Source of the DNA: Plectosphaerella cucumerina
Lineage: Eukaryota; Ascomycota; Sordariomycetes; Glomerellales; Plectosphaerellaceae
DNA: 64,000 nucleotides
Assembly (NCBI GenBank): GCA_020746995.1
Contig: JAGPXD010000003.1
Location: 3,658,001 to 3,722,000, forward strand
Direction of reading: 5' to 3'
This document shows, one piece after another, positions 1-10,861 of this stretch (position 1 is its first letter; each line of letters begins with the position of its first letter). A program made the translations under genes and the position numbers. Below the pieces are notes generated by a model. The model made no database searches. It was not told where the DNA came from and saw nothing but the letters and a program-made list of their open reading frames with translations.

Positions 1-134
1 TCCGGGCCGGCTGGACGACGGGCGCGATCGGGGGCGGGTTCCAGGTACTGAGCATCTACGGGCTGCGATACTTTGGTGGAAAGATTGTGCGACAGACGGT
101 GGGCGGCGGCGCTTCGACAGAGGTGGCCGCTTAA
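1..134 (+). CDS. C-terminal end of an unidentified protein (truncated by window edge)
   Basis: An open frame runs from base 3 to a TAA at 132-134 and encodes about 43 residues. The tail is glycine-rich with a hydrophobic stretch (around AIGGGFQVLSIYGLRYFGG) followed by a short basic/polar end. It could be the last membrane-associated helix of a protein that starts outside the window. It is too short to assign a family, so no function is offered. The codon use is GC-rich at third positions like its neighbours. Confidence 0.5.
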   Translation, partial: RAGWTTGAIGGGFQVLSIYGLRYFGGKIVRQTVGGGASTEVAA

Positions 135-897
135 AGGTCAAATCTCGCGGCGTGCTTCGAGCGAAGTCATGATCTCATTGTGGCAGTGTCTCGTGGCGAC
201 GGCAATGGCAATGAAGATGTAGAAGAATCTCGGATCGAAACTCGATGAAATTCGATGCGCAGTCGGAAGAACTGAGCAACCCGTGGTGCGTGCAGTCGGA
301 TGATGGACGACCCGTGTACCGACCTCGATCGACCAATCATAGCACCTTTAAAGCCGTGGTGGCCCGCCCGGGTCCGAGTCCGATGCTGGAGCCGAGGCTC
401 GTCCGCCGCTTGTCAGGGCAACAGCTCAGCGCACGTCCAGGGGCCCGGCGTGATCTAGCCGCCTGTGGGCACCAAGGTCCGGAGCTCTGGCGGGGGCAGA
501 AACAGAAGAAGAAACACATCAAGCTTCATCAGTCCGAGAGGTCCGCCGCTAGCGCCGAAGGGGTTGCTTTGTACGGGGCAGGCACGACCAGGGGGAAGGC
601 ACGATGACCCGTACAGGTACAGGTACAGACGTACGGCCAACTGGCCATCGCAAGGCAAGTACGGGAATCGGGAGGGGCGGGCACTTGCACATGACAATGG
701 CACCAGGGTCGCGATTGCGTAAGGGTCCGTCCGTTCCTTCCTTCCCTTGCCGGGCCAAGCTAGTAAGGTATTTATCTTCGTCGTCATCCCGCTGCTTCCC
801 CCTCCTCCCCTCCTCCCCTCCATTCAACCAAACTTTTTCTACCCCGCCATCACCAACGAACCCCGCCTCAGCCAAAACCAACAAATCTACCGACAAA
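135..897. other. Intergenic region and promoter of the peroxidase gene
   Basis: No coding frame here has a convincing product. The stretch ends in a pyrimidine-rich leader (about 760-870), typical of strongly expressed fungal genes. Near 607-635 there is a short tandem run of gtacag units. Confidence 0.5.
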
Positions 898-1458
898 ATG
901 GCCTCCGCTACTTCCTTCTACGACTTCAAGCCCCTCGACAGTTTGTCCTCCCTCTTTCCGAACTTCTTGCCTCCTCCAGCTAACACCCTCTCAGAGCGCG
1001 GCCAGCCCGTCGACTTCGCCGAGTACAAGGGCAAGGTCGTCCTCATCGTCAACACTGCCTCCAAGTGCGGCTTCACTCCCCAGTACGCCGGCCTCGAGAC
1101 CCTTTACAAGTCTGTTCGCGAGAAGCACGGCGAGGACTTCGTCGTCCTCGGCTTCCCCTGCAACCAGTTCGGCGGCCAGGAGCCAGGCACCGACGACGAC
1201 ATCCAGAACTTCTGCCAGGTCAACTACGGCGTCACCTTCCCCATCATGCAGAAGACGGACGTCAACGGCGACAACACCAACCCCGTCTTCGCCTGGCTCA
1301 AGGAGGAGAAGCCCGGCCTGCTCGGCCTCAAGCGCATCAAGTGGAACTTCGAGAAGTTCCTCGTCGGCAAGGACGGAAAGGTCAAGGGCCGCTGGGCCAG
1401 CACCACCAAGCCCGAGTCGATCGAGAAGGCCATCCTCGACGAGCTCAAGGCCCAGTGA
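898..1458 (+). CDS. HYR1: Glutathione/thioredoxin-dependent thiol peroxidase, Gpx3/Hyr1 type
   Basis: Two exons (898-940, 995-1458) encode 168 residues, the normal length for fungal Gpx3/Hyr1. The 54-nt intron 941-994 has donor GTTTGT, branch CTAAC and acceptor CAG. It contains no stop and keeps frame, so an unspliced reading would add 18 foreign residues (SLSSLFPNF...). Splicing restores the family sequence FKPLDKRGQPVDFAEYKGK. Visible catalytic features are Cys39 in NTASKCGFTPQY, Gln72 in FPCNQFGGQEPG, Trp131-Asn132 in KWNFEKF, and a resolving Cys88. The peroxidatic residue is Cys, not selenocysteine. In yeast this family reduces hydroperoxides and relays oxidation to Yap1; that role here is inferred from family. 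The ATG at 898 follows the context ACAAAATGGC. Longer upstream in-frame starts read through leader sequence and are not used. Confidence 0.93.
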   Translation: MASATSFYDFKPLDSLSSLFPNFLPPPANTLSERGQPVDFAEYKGKVVLIVNTASKCGFTPQYAGLETLYKSVREKHGEDFVVLGFPCNQFGGQEPGTDDDIQNFCQVNYGVTFPIMQKTDVNGDNTNPVFAWLKEEKPGLLGLKRIKWNFEKFLVGKDGKVKGRWASTTKPESIEKAILDELKAQ

Positions 1459-1869
1459 CTCCCGGCGAGGCTGTGAGCGCGGCATGACGACGACGTGGTG
1501 CGCTTGATCGCATTTTGAATTTCTTGCAAAGATTCCCCCCCAATTTGACATATTGACCGTCCATTTCGGTTTCTTCCAGTCTCCCGTGACGTGCATGACG
1601 TGTGGCTGACCTGCAGTCGACAGCGCCTTGTTGCACGAAAATTCGACAGCTGACCGGTACTCCTCAGGCACCCCAATTCATCGGGCCCGACCTGCCAATT
1701 GGGGGCTGGTCACCGGGGGACAGAACATTCTCGGGGCACACCTCGGTTCAGGGCGGGGTTATCGCTGGCGGGTCACCAGCACACAGACCAGAATACAGCG
1801 GACAGTTGCTACAGCGAATCGTCATTCCATCTCAGTCGGCCACGCGACTGTTGCATCTATCCTCTATAT
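1459..1869. other. Convergent 3' region
   Basis: This lies between the stop codons of the convergent peroxidase and NmrA-like genes. I see no coding potential; it probably holds both 3' UTRs. Confidence 0.5.
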
Positions 1870-2796
1870 CTACACCTTGGGAAGAGTCGCCATCAGGAGA
1901 TCCCGATCCTTTGTCAGACCCTCCTCCAGGGACGAGAACTTGATCCCATACTTGGCCTCCGCCTCCCGCGCCTTCTTAACAAGCCGGCTCAGGTCCTTAC
2001 CGTTGAGCCAGAAGTGGAAGGCCTGCACGAACAGCTTGCCCCGCAGCGCGTCGCGCTCCTCGGCGCTGCGCTTGCGGGAGGGCACCTCGCGCCCGGCGAC
2101 CCTCGACACGATGGCCGAGATCTCCTCCATCGTCAAGGCCTCGGGCGTCAGCTCAATGCCAGCGCCGTTGAACTTGGCCGGGTCCAGCAGCGCCGCGGCC
2201 GCCCATCGGCCAATGTCGCCGGCGACCGTCTGAGGCATCCTCGCGCCCTCTTCATAGTCGTGGTCCAGCTCGCCGCGCGTCTTGAGGTCCGGCCAGTTGC
2301 CCTCCGAGTGGACGCCGAAGTAGTCGATGTGGATGACGCCCGGGCGCACGACTGTCGTGGTCTCGAAGCCGGCACCCCAGACGGCATCCTCGACAGCCGC
2401 CTTGGAGGCATAGTAGCCGTGCAGGCCCGCGGCCTTTGTGGCGTCGTCGTCCCAGAGGTCCTTGTCGCTGGTGCCCATGGAGGTACTGGCAACAATAGAT
2501 TTGATGCCGGCCTTCTTGGCAGCCGCGATGACGGACTGAGCCTGCTGGAGCTCGAGCCCGGGGATGGGGAATGTGTTGAGGAAGACGCCGGTGGCGCCCT
2601 GGGCGGCGGCGAAGACGGCGTCGGTGTCCTCGCTGTTGCCCTTAAAGACGGTGACGGCAGGGTCACGGAGGACAGCGGGGAGGTCCTTCGAGGGGTCGCG
2701 CACGACGGCGTGGATTTTGGCGCCGGCAGCGAGGAGGTTCTTGATGACCTCGCCGGACTGGGTGCCGGTGGCCTGGGTGATGAGGTAGGTGGACAT
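1870..2796 (-). CDS. NmrA-like NAD(P)-binding protein (atypical SDR)
   Basis: A single exon encodes 308 residues. The N-terminus is a beta-strand plus dinucleotide-binding loop, YLITQATGTQSGEVIKNLL, which corresponds to the TGATGxQG loop of NmrA/HSCARG proteins with a Gln replacing the first Gly. It is followed by the second strand ending in VVRDPSK, typical of NADP-preferring members. Further landmarks are GVFLNTFPIPG (strand 4), SIVASTSMGTS (active-site strand, no Tyr-x3-Lys dyad in the canonical position) and a YYASKAAVEDAV helix. Members of this family are often redox sensors or co-regulators rather than enzymes; which applies here cannot be seen. The start ATG at 2796 sits directly before the first beta-strand, as usual for the family. 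It converges on the peroxidase gene. Confidence 0.85.
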   Translation of the reverse strand: MSTYLITQATGTQSGEVIKNLLAAGAKIHAVVRDPSKDLPAVLRDPAVTVFKGNSEDTDAVFAAAQGATGVFLNTFPIPGLELQQAQSVIAAAKKAGIKSIVASTSMGTSDKDLWDDDATKAAGLHGYYASKAAVEDAVWGAGFETTTVVRPGVIHIDYFGVHSEGNWPDLKTRGELDHDYEEGARMPQTVAGDIGRWAAAALLDPAKFNGAGIELTPEALTMEEISAIVSRVAGREVPSRKRSAEERDALRGKLFVQAFHFWLNGKDLSRLVKKAREAEAKYGIKFSSLEEGLTKDRDLLMATLPKV

Positions 2797-4152
2797 GATT
2801 GTGAGTTGGGTTGGATGGATGGAAGTGTGGTGAAGTTGTTGATGAATGGTGAGTGATGAGGGGAGAGAAGGCCAACAGCTCGCGACATCACGACATATTT
2901 ATATCATGTCGTACCAGCTGCGATGCTGGCCGTCGCTGCGTGGCCTGAAGCCATTGTCAAACCTTGGTCTCCGTCGTCGTGGCCTCTCTGTCGTCAATGT
3001 CCGCTCCGGGGCTGGCCTCACATGCGCAGCCGCGCCTTCCCAGTCGGCGAATGCAGGTAAACTCCATTTGGTCAGATTACAAACCTCCACAAGGAAGGCG
3101 ATTAACAATCCCCAGGCGCGCGGGTGTCGTATTGGATACGGCGTTATGAGGCTGCAGCTAGCGGCACCGAGAATTGCTATGCCCGCTAACTCCGCACGGA
3201 CTGTGCGGGCTGGGATGCGCGGGCTGGCATGGGCGGGCTGAAGCCTCAACCCCAGACTTGCCGATGCTGACATACCTTATGTCATGCTTCGGGAGCTGAG
3301 GCTTGTGGGTCTTTCTTTAAAGAAACAGAACCTAGATTACGAGGGGGGAGAGGAGTGGAAGCTGGAGGAACGGGGGAGGAAGGTATCGAATGTGTGGTGG
3401 TGAAGCTGCTGGACAAACGAGAGTCCGGCGCTAAGATAAGCTCGTCGACGTGTACGGCCGCGGACTCGGATTGGGCCGCGGAGCGCCGGGAGGACGAACT
3501 GCACTGCGCGGGGACGAAGCAAGTCATTGAAAGGGTCCTTGAGTCGACTGCGTCTCAGTCGGTGAAGACTGATGAATCAGAGAGCTCCATATTTGCTGCG
3601 TATTAGGCAGCTCGTCAAGATAGAGTTCGGCTGGTCTGAACAGTGCACCGGCATGCTCCCAGCCGATTCAGGGGTCCTTCAGGGGTTCAGGGGTAGCAGA
3701 TGCCGACAGACCCCTGAAAGCCGTCCAGGCAGCAACAATTCGACAACAATCCAGACTCGAGGCTAAGCGATGTCTTGATGATCAAAGCTAGATTGATGAC
3801 AACCAGGCTCGGTTCCCATTTACTCGCCGAGTTTATTTCCGACCGTTCAGGGAGTACTGTATGATGCCATCCCAATCTACACCGTGACCGCTCGATGACC
3901 CCTTGGCCACCTGGGAGCGCCGAGCGGTCATGGATGATGATGCGTGACTGGAGACTAGGTATGGCGCAGTAGGTGCATGATCACATCAGCTGGCACGAAC
4001 CCCTTGATGACCGATCCCGAGTGCGAGAATAGCTTCAATGTATTGACTTGAAGCACATGAAGTGAGCAGAGAGTGAGTACTAACTTACGCTGGCAACCAG
4101 CTACCTTTCCCACATGACTAAGGCGAAACACCGCCCTCAAGCCTTGATGCTC
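2797..4152. other. Intergenic, no gene recognised
   Basis: About 1.36 kb between the NmrA-like start and the 3' end of the GFA-type gene. The short open frames have no recognisable product. A local cluster of ggggttca/cccctga imperfect repeats lies near 3665-3720. Confidence 0.4.
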
Positions 4153-4794
4153 CTAGTACATCCCATCCTCGTGCGGAATGCCATATCTCGGCAACTCCAT
4201 CGTCCCTGGCCCCCGAGCCTCGAGAAGATCAAGATACATCACCCAATCCTTCTCCTTCCACTCCCTCAGATCAAGGCCTTCCTGTCCCGCATCCAGCGAC
4301 CCCGCATTGATGCTGAGATATCCCTGCCATCCCTCCTTCTTCGGCCTCCATGCCTTGATGGGACCAGCGCCAGCCCCAGCCTTCTTGCTCAGGACATCGC
4401 GAAGGCTCTCGCCAGCCGCGCCGACGTCCACGTCGACGACCTCACTTGGTCCAATGAACGCAAAACACCGCATCCCGCACGTCTTGCAGAAATACCAGTG
4501 CACGCCGCCGTCACGGGCGCGATAGTCGCCCAGCTCGGCCTCTGGGTCTAGCGGCGCCAGGAGGAGGAAGTCGTCGGGTGGGGAGACGGTGAGGATGTGC
4601 AGGATCCCCGCCTTTTGGCAGACGGTGCAGTTGCAGCGGTAAAAGAGCTGGACATCTGTCGGCGGGCGGTTGTCGGGGTTCTCCTCCTTCGTCGGAATGC
4701 GAATGCGCGTGTGCGGGAGGTTGAGATGCAGGATGTAGCGGGTGCTGCCGCAGTGGCAGGAGCCGGTGTAGGGGCGACGAATGGATGTGGTCAT
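4153..4794 (-). CDS. GFA/CENP-V-fold zinc protein (glutathione-dependent formaldehyde-activating family)
   Basis: A single exon of 213 residues when started at the ATG at 4794 (MTTSIRRPYTGSCHCGSTRY). An upstream in-frame extension is possible but lies outside the conserved fold. The family's zinc-ligand pattern is clear: CxC at Cys13/Cys15 in TGSCHCGS, CxCxxC at Cys54/56/59 in YRCNCTVCQKAG, and CxxC at Cys103/106 in WYFCKTCGMRCF. The insert between the first two clusters is longer than in minimal GFA proteins. Family members include the enzyme joining glutathione and formaldehyde, but most fungal paralogues have unknown substrates. No neighbouring formaldehyde or glutathione gene supports a specific role. 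The C-terminal third (after about residue 125) is specific to this protein. Confidence 0.82.
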   Translation of the reverse strand: MTTSIRRPYTGSCHCGSTRYILHLNLPHTRIRIPTKEENPDNRPPTDVQLFYRCNCTVCQKAGILHILTVSPPDDFLLLAPLDPEAELGDYRARDGGVHWYFCKTCGMRCFAFIGPSEVVDVDVGAAGESLRDVLSKKAGAGAGPIKAWRPKKEGWQGYLSINAGSLDAGQEGLDLREWKEKDWVMYLDLLEARGPGTMELPRYGIPHEDGMY

Positions 4795-5052
4795 TTTTCT
4801 CGCTTGGAGTTGCAAGGTGGACTGATTACCCGGTGGATGAACCTGGGGCGTTGCGGGTTTTTGTATCCTGCTGGTCAACCGAATCTTGGCTCTGCAAGGC
4901 ATGTCGCAAGCGAGGAATACGTGCAGACTTCTACGTCAAGCTTCCCCGCAGAAGGATCGATTCTTCACTGATAGGCCTCCATCATGACGGCCCGAACTCA
5001 CGGCAGATTGAATCCTCGCATCACATGCTGACTAAAAGGCGACTTTGTATTC

Positions 5053-8000
5053 CTACCATCTATTCACGTCCAAATCTCTCAGAACTCGGTCACCGACCTG
5101 AAGCTCCTGAAACTTCGGAGGAATCCTGAATTCATCGGGCCCAAAAGCCTCGAGGCCCTTTTCCAATGTGATCTCGTTGCTCTGCCCGTCCCCATGCTTT
5201 CGTGTCTCTTTGATCTGGGCCAGGAATTTGTGCAAATCCGATGGCTTCAAGATTCTGATCAGCGACTCGAGTGACAATTCCACGCTTCGGCTGCTTGTTC
5301 CAGGACCGGACTTGGTCGCGAAGCGGAAGATGATGTCCAAATCTGGGCTCTTTTGTAACATCAAGCCCAAAATGTCGTAGAACTCGAGGTCAAGCCGAAA
5401 TCCGGGGTCCTTGACGTGCCGGTTCTTGGCAAAGGCGGCCCAAAGGAAGACAGACCAGACTGTGACCTTTATGCGACGGTCTTTGGTTGTCCTGCGGGAG
5501 ATTGTCTTGTCGCTGACAACCATTTCGTCCATCGGAGAGGCACCGAGAGCCAAGAGATCTGCAACGAGCCGTGTGTTACGGCAATGACATGCCGTAGATA
5601 GAAGATTGACTTGGCCCCCAACTTGGGATAGCAATGTCTTGTCGGCTTGGACCTTGGCGGTGACAATGTCCACCTGGCCCCAAACGGCAGCCATGTATGG
5701 AACGAAGCTGTCTCGTCGCATCGGGATTTCGCAAACATCCGAATCGTAGTCGATTGTCTCTTCGTCTGGGTTGCCCCCGGAGTGTTTGCGGCGCGAGGGA
5801 TACTCTGCGTCGAGTCTCTCCCATACCCCCTGGACGGTCGTTTTGCAACAGCGGATCGCGTCCAGCTTGTCAAAAACTGCTCGGGATACTTGGCCGCTCT
5901 TGTCAGAACCGGGGTGAAAGATGGTCTCAAGGCTTTTGAAAAAAGACATATGTATAATCGTGCTGTCTTCCCGGGTCGGGTTGGTCATGAGTGTCGCAAG
6001 GCGAAGACGGACCAACGCACCATGTACGTCGAAATCTCCGGCCTCGGCGTGTAGGGCTTGTTTCCGGGCTGGTGTCCGAAAGTATTCCAGGACGGTGGAA
6101 TGAAGAGCTGAGATAAAGTTGCCTTCCGGAGACCAACTTTCCAACAGACGCGGATTTTGTTCAAGATCGGATATGGACTTCTTAGTTTCGAAAAGTCCCA
6201 TCGTCAAGCTTTGCAACAGACAACGCCCAGTCTCGAGTCTTTCCCTAATTTCCTTCTCTGGGATATTGTCAATGGCTAAAGAGAACGGGAAGCTCTCATC
6301 ATCCAGGTCATCAATGTATGAAACCATGGGCAGTGTAACGTTCCGACTTTGAACTTCGAAGCGCTCCGATGTGAGGAGGAGAAGTAGCTTGGCGGAAAGC
6401 TGCCTGTCTTCCGATCTGACGCCTTGTAGCATCTGATCAAAGAGAGTATCGAGCTCGGCGGGCAACTTTTGGATGTTTTCTTGAAGACGTTGGATCGAGT
6501 ATCGATGTCTCTTCCCGTGGTGGATTGACCTGATGGCCAGGCGTACCCAGAGGAAAACTCCGTTGGCGCGTTTCGATAATTCTCGGGCCAGCAAGTCAGA
6601 GGCGGTCAAAACGGTCTCACTCCCCGCAGAGGCTTGTGAACCCATCATCAGGTGCTCAAGGAGTTTTGCTTTTCGAAGCTCGCCATGGATCAGCCTGAGA
6701 ATGTCTAGATTCGTGGCTTGGTGAAGATAGATCCTCGACTCCTCATCAAAGACGTCCAAAAACTCGATGTGTGGGCGGCTGCTGACACAGATCCGGATGG
6801 CAGGCGAATCTGCCCACCGCTTCAGCTGCTCTGCCAGTTCAAAGTGATCTGATGAGTCGCCGTCATACTCGTCGAGACCGTCGACGAAGAAACAAAAACG
6901 GCAGTCACCAAACCGACTGGTTGTTGATTTGTCGCCAATGAGAAGGTCCAGAGCCTGGCGTAGCTCTGCGATAGTAAAAGGATTGTCCTGCCACTGGGCG
7001 CCCCGTCGCCCTGTTGTTGCCAATGCAGCAGGGAAGACGTCCTTGATGAGATCGCTGCATTGCTCGAGGACTGAAAAAAGAATGCTGCGGTAGAAGCCCG
7101 AAAGAGATTCCTGGTCGCCGTCTCCTAATCGTGAGAAAAAGAAACTTGCAAAGACAAGTTTTTTGCCGCCTGCCCATTGTTCCAGCCGTGTCATTAGTCT
7201 GGGGTCCTCGACGAGACATCTCATCAGGGTGGACTTTCCCGAGCCCGGCTTGCCGCTGATGTGGAATGCTCCGCCTACATTCAGCCAATGCTGAAACTTT
7301 TTGTAGACTTGCACCTGATCATCAATTTTGTCTTGGACACTCGGGATGAAATTTCGGGCAGTCTTGACACGCTGCTCGTGGGTTTCGTTCTTGGGAATCT
7401 GGCCGAATATCTCTTGGACATATTCGTGAGACAACGTCGGTGGTTCTCCCGCAAGAAACCATTGGAATGTGCCGTGTGAGGCCTCAGAAATGGCTTCCTG
7501 CCGATCAAACATGGTTTGGAAGTAGAGCCTATTGAGGACGCGTACGTCTGCTGGTGTCTGTATCGGCGCGAGGGCGAGATTCTGGAGTACGCTTCTGAGA
7601 TCGTCCACCACCTTGGTCATGGAGACGAGTTGATCCTCCGCCTCGATTTGTACTGTAATTTGGTCTTCCAGTTTCCGAATGGCGCTAGAAATGTCTACCA
7701 ACTGTCGGGTGGTTGATTCAGCATTGCGAACGTCGCTCTGTCGCATGGCTTCCAACTGGGCTCGAAGAGCACCTTGCTTCTCCCTAAGATATTCTGTCAG
7801 CTTCTTTCGCCCAGCACCGAGTGACTTTTGCGATCAAAAACCCACTCCAAAATCAATTGCAATCGCATCATGATCTGCGACTGGTACTTCTCAAGCCTCT
7901 TCTCCAGAGACGCAAGGGTGGATTCCTGACGCAATGACTTCCACCTGGCCTCGAGGCTCCGCCATGCCTTGTTGCCATCCTTGCGCTTCAGATCCTCAAG

Positions 8001-8267
8001 AATCTTCGTCAGTTCTTCGGCCACGTTTTGGCATCCGAGAGCCAACTGTTGCAGAGCCTGTCGATGGCGAGGTGCGCCGCTGGCAGCCACAGAGGCCGGA
8101 TGAAGACACTTTGCCACTTCTGTAAGGTCCTTCACGACCGTATCGATGTGAACATGCTCGTTTGATGTTCCCGCTGGGGACTGATACAAGCCGTATGAGC
8201 CTTTGACAATCTTGTAGGAGAAGTCGATGAAGGCGACAATCGCAGCAGCGAAGCCCGCGGCTTCCAT
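5053..8267 (-). CDS. NACHT-domain STAND protein (fungal NLR-like)
   Basis: Two exons on the minus strand (8267-7846 and 7783-5053) encode 1050 residues. The 62-nt intron 7784-7845 (GTGGGT donor, GCTGAC branch, TTAG acceptor) joins two frames that would otherwise look like separate genes. The N-terminus (MEAAGFAAAIVAFIDFSYKI...) matches the short helical N-terminal domain found on fungal STAND proteins. A coiled-coil-prone region follows, then a NACHT NTPase with Walker A GKPGSGKS at about 318-325 and Walker B FFVDGLDEYD at about 439-448, followed by the SSRPH sensor segment. The C-terminal 300 residues contain a degenerate ankyrin-like segment (LLSTACHCRNTRLVADLLALGAS) rather than a long repeat array. 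Such proteins act in fungal non-self recognition and programmed cell death; the ligand here is unknown. The ATG at 8267 is chosen because the family fold starts there; an earlier in-frame ATG adds 27 unrelated residues. Confidence 0.85.
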
Positions 8268-8479
8268 GGTTGTGCGCTCTCTGCTCGTGGGTGATGGGGA
8301 TGTGACAAGAAGAGGAGATGAAGAGATGTAGAGGAAGTACTGATCCAAGGGAAGCTATGGCCTGACCTATGTCTAATTACAGGTATGTGCAGTGAGCAAT
8401 GCACCGCCTTCTGGCTGAGTCCAACCCCTGCATGTTGCGGACCACCGCCCAGCCAATGCAACCTTCTTCCCCCCTTGCA

Positions 8480-10861
8480 TCACCTCCGCTGCGGCGGCTG
8501 CGCCCATGTCATCTGCAGCATCGCAAATCCTGCCGCGAAACACACGAAAACCGTGGACGCGTTCTGTAAATCCTTCCCGTCCACCTTCCACAGCCAGACA
8601 CAAGCGAAGATAACACCCGCAATCATGCCCCCAACGGCTACAACCCCGACCCAAGACGGTCCCTGATCCCTCCCAGCCGAGGCGTAGCTCGCATGGAAAC
8701 ACCACTCCTTCACCCACGGCTTCCTCTCCAGGGCCGGTGGTGTCGGCCTCCGCGGCAGCATGTTGAGGACGGTTTTCAGCCCAGCGCCCGAGTCTGGCCG
8801 CCGTACACCGTCTCGGATGTACTCGCCCAGTATCTGGAAGAAGATGCGCATGGCCTTGTCGGCATCCGGATCTATCCCGAGTATGAGCTCCCAAATATCG
8901 GCAGTCGCTTCACTTTGCGCTTCGGTTGTGGCGGCCGACACGCTCCTCGTCCCGTGGTAGTATGGTCGTGGAGGGGTGAACGGGTTGTCTGTGCACTCTG
9001 CATACGGGATGACGGTGACGACGTCAGTCTTGGATGGAAGGAAGAAGAACTAGGAGAAAGTGTTGCTTGTCAGCCACGGCTCGTACATTTGTAGGGTCGC
9101 GAGATCAACCTTGGCCAGACTTATATCGCTCGGCAATTCAAAAGTGCCCTGCTTTTCTTTTGACAGGAATCGTGCGGCTTGCAGCTTTTTTCTTGCCAGT
9201 AGATAAAAGTCACGGTCGTCTTTCGCCTCTTCGAGAGACACTGCTGCAAATGTTGCACGCCTCTCCTTGTTGTCGAACATGTCCGCTGCAAGGAAAAAGT
9301 CGCCTTCTGTATCTTCTGGCTCGGGATGTGGTGGCGGCTCGTCAGGCTCAATGCGAGTATTCTGTTCCGGCCTTTGGCTTGCGCCTCTGCTCGTGCCTGC
9401 CACCATTCGCCACATCGAGTGAAGCATTGCCATAACTGGGCTGCTAGGTCCGGAGCCTGTGTGCTTGGGGGCGGTTCTCCCGTTTCCATACAGCGGTAGC
9501 TCTGGCCCGGGAAAGACAGCCAAGGGGATATCTTCGTGGAGCCCCGTGAGCCAATTCTTCTTCAAAGTAGTAAACCGTCGTTTATATCCGTACTGGAAAT
9601 TTACATGTCAACCTTACGTGCTGAGAAATTCGGGATTGATGCCTACCATCCATGACAGCTCAACTTCCCCGGGTTTGGGGTGCACCCTAGTTGGATAGAG
9701 GTGTGACCACGCAGCCCCCAGAAGCCAACTTCTGGCCGTGTATATCATCCGATCAAGCTGATAGTTGCGTCTTGACTGGTCAGATGAAAGCTGTTGAAGA
9801 CCCGGAAGCTCAACAATGGCTTTCTGCAGACGCTATCAGCATTCCAAATTGGGTACCAAGTCAGGCAAAGTCAGGGCCAACGAACCCGAACAAGGCGAGC
9901 CACTTCCTTGTATGCCATGAGAGAAGCCTGGTCGCTCTCAAGATCCTCGTATTGTTGCCCAATAATCAGCTCAAGACATTCTGAATCATTAGGATTAGCA
10001 TCATTTCAAATGGAAGTGTGTAGAATTACCTCATACTGGTGACGGCGTTAAACTCACCTGCCGTGGGCAAGTCTTGTGTTGAGAGATGGCTTGCAGGCTG
10101 TAGGGGCAATTCATCCCTCGCCTTTGACGATGGCTCTTTAAGAGTCTCCCTTGGTGCATCCAAAAGGCTTTGCAACGCCAAAGTCTCTGCTATGGCAGCT
10201 TGCCTCAGATGACGACCCCCTTGACTCCGTTCTGTGGCCGTGGTAAGATCATTGGCTAGAACCTCCACTGATACCCAAGGGCCTATTCTCGCTCTCCACA
10301 CATCAATGCGTGATGCTGCCAAGTAATCTCTGGTATAAGGGTTCGAGGGTTTTCGTTGTTTTGATGATTCATCGTTGTTGTCCTCGCTGTTGAGTGAACT
10401 TTCCCAGAGGTTGTCGCGCGATTGCAAGTGCCTTTCGATCCGATGAGCTGTAAAACTTTGCCCGGCTGCCTTTTCATCCTCTTTGACTGTGTTGCTACTC
10501 TCCTCCACGCGGGTGTAGCTATCAATAATGAAAGATCTGGCAAAAATAGGTCAGCCACGCCGTGAGACTTCAGATACGGGTGCCTCAAATACCCCCACGA
10601 CGCGCGAAGCGCAACGAGTTGCTCTGCTGAGAAATCGAGGGGCACGGGTTCTGGCTTCAACTGAAGAGTTACTCGTAGCCTACCGCGCTGGGACTCTTCT
10701 CGTAATCTGGACCACCAGTTTTCAGAATATTCTACACGAGGCCATATTTTGCTGTGGCTATCAGTAGACGCGGCTTGTTTGCAAAGAAAGACTCCCGAGA
10801 CAGCGATTGCGACGAGAGAGATGGCCAGGGCAATGCTGGCAGCGATCATGTGAGTCTCCAT
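8480..10861 (-). CDS. Six-exon fungal membrane protein of unknown function
   Basis: I reconstruct exons 10861-10593, 10536-10058, 9980-9886, 9823-9647, 9592-9110 and 9049-8480, joining in frame to 690 residues. Introns are 56, 77, 62, 54 and 60 nt with donors GTATTT, GTGAGT, GTTCGT, GTAGGC, GTTGAT, each with a CTRAY-type branch shortly before the acceptor. Residues about 5-27 form a signal-anchor helix (IAASIALAISLVAIAVSGVF). The middle carries a Trp/Tyr-rich segment (YGYKRRFTTLKKNWLTGLHED). The C-terminus has two predicted helices (VGVVAVGGMIAGVIFACVW and a second near ASTVFVCFAAGFAML). I recognise no named domain. It lies 212 bp upstream of the NACHT gene on the same strand, but nothing proves a shared role. 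The last intron's donor is the weakest call; an alternative donor 11 nt upstream in a different phase also bypasses the TAG at 9050-9052. Confidence 0.65.

Noticed and set aside
1699..2856. 385-codon plus-strand open frame
   Set aside because: It is antisense to the NmrA-like gene, which has clear family motifs.
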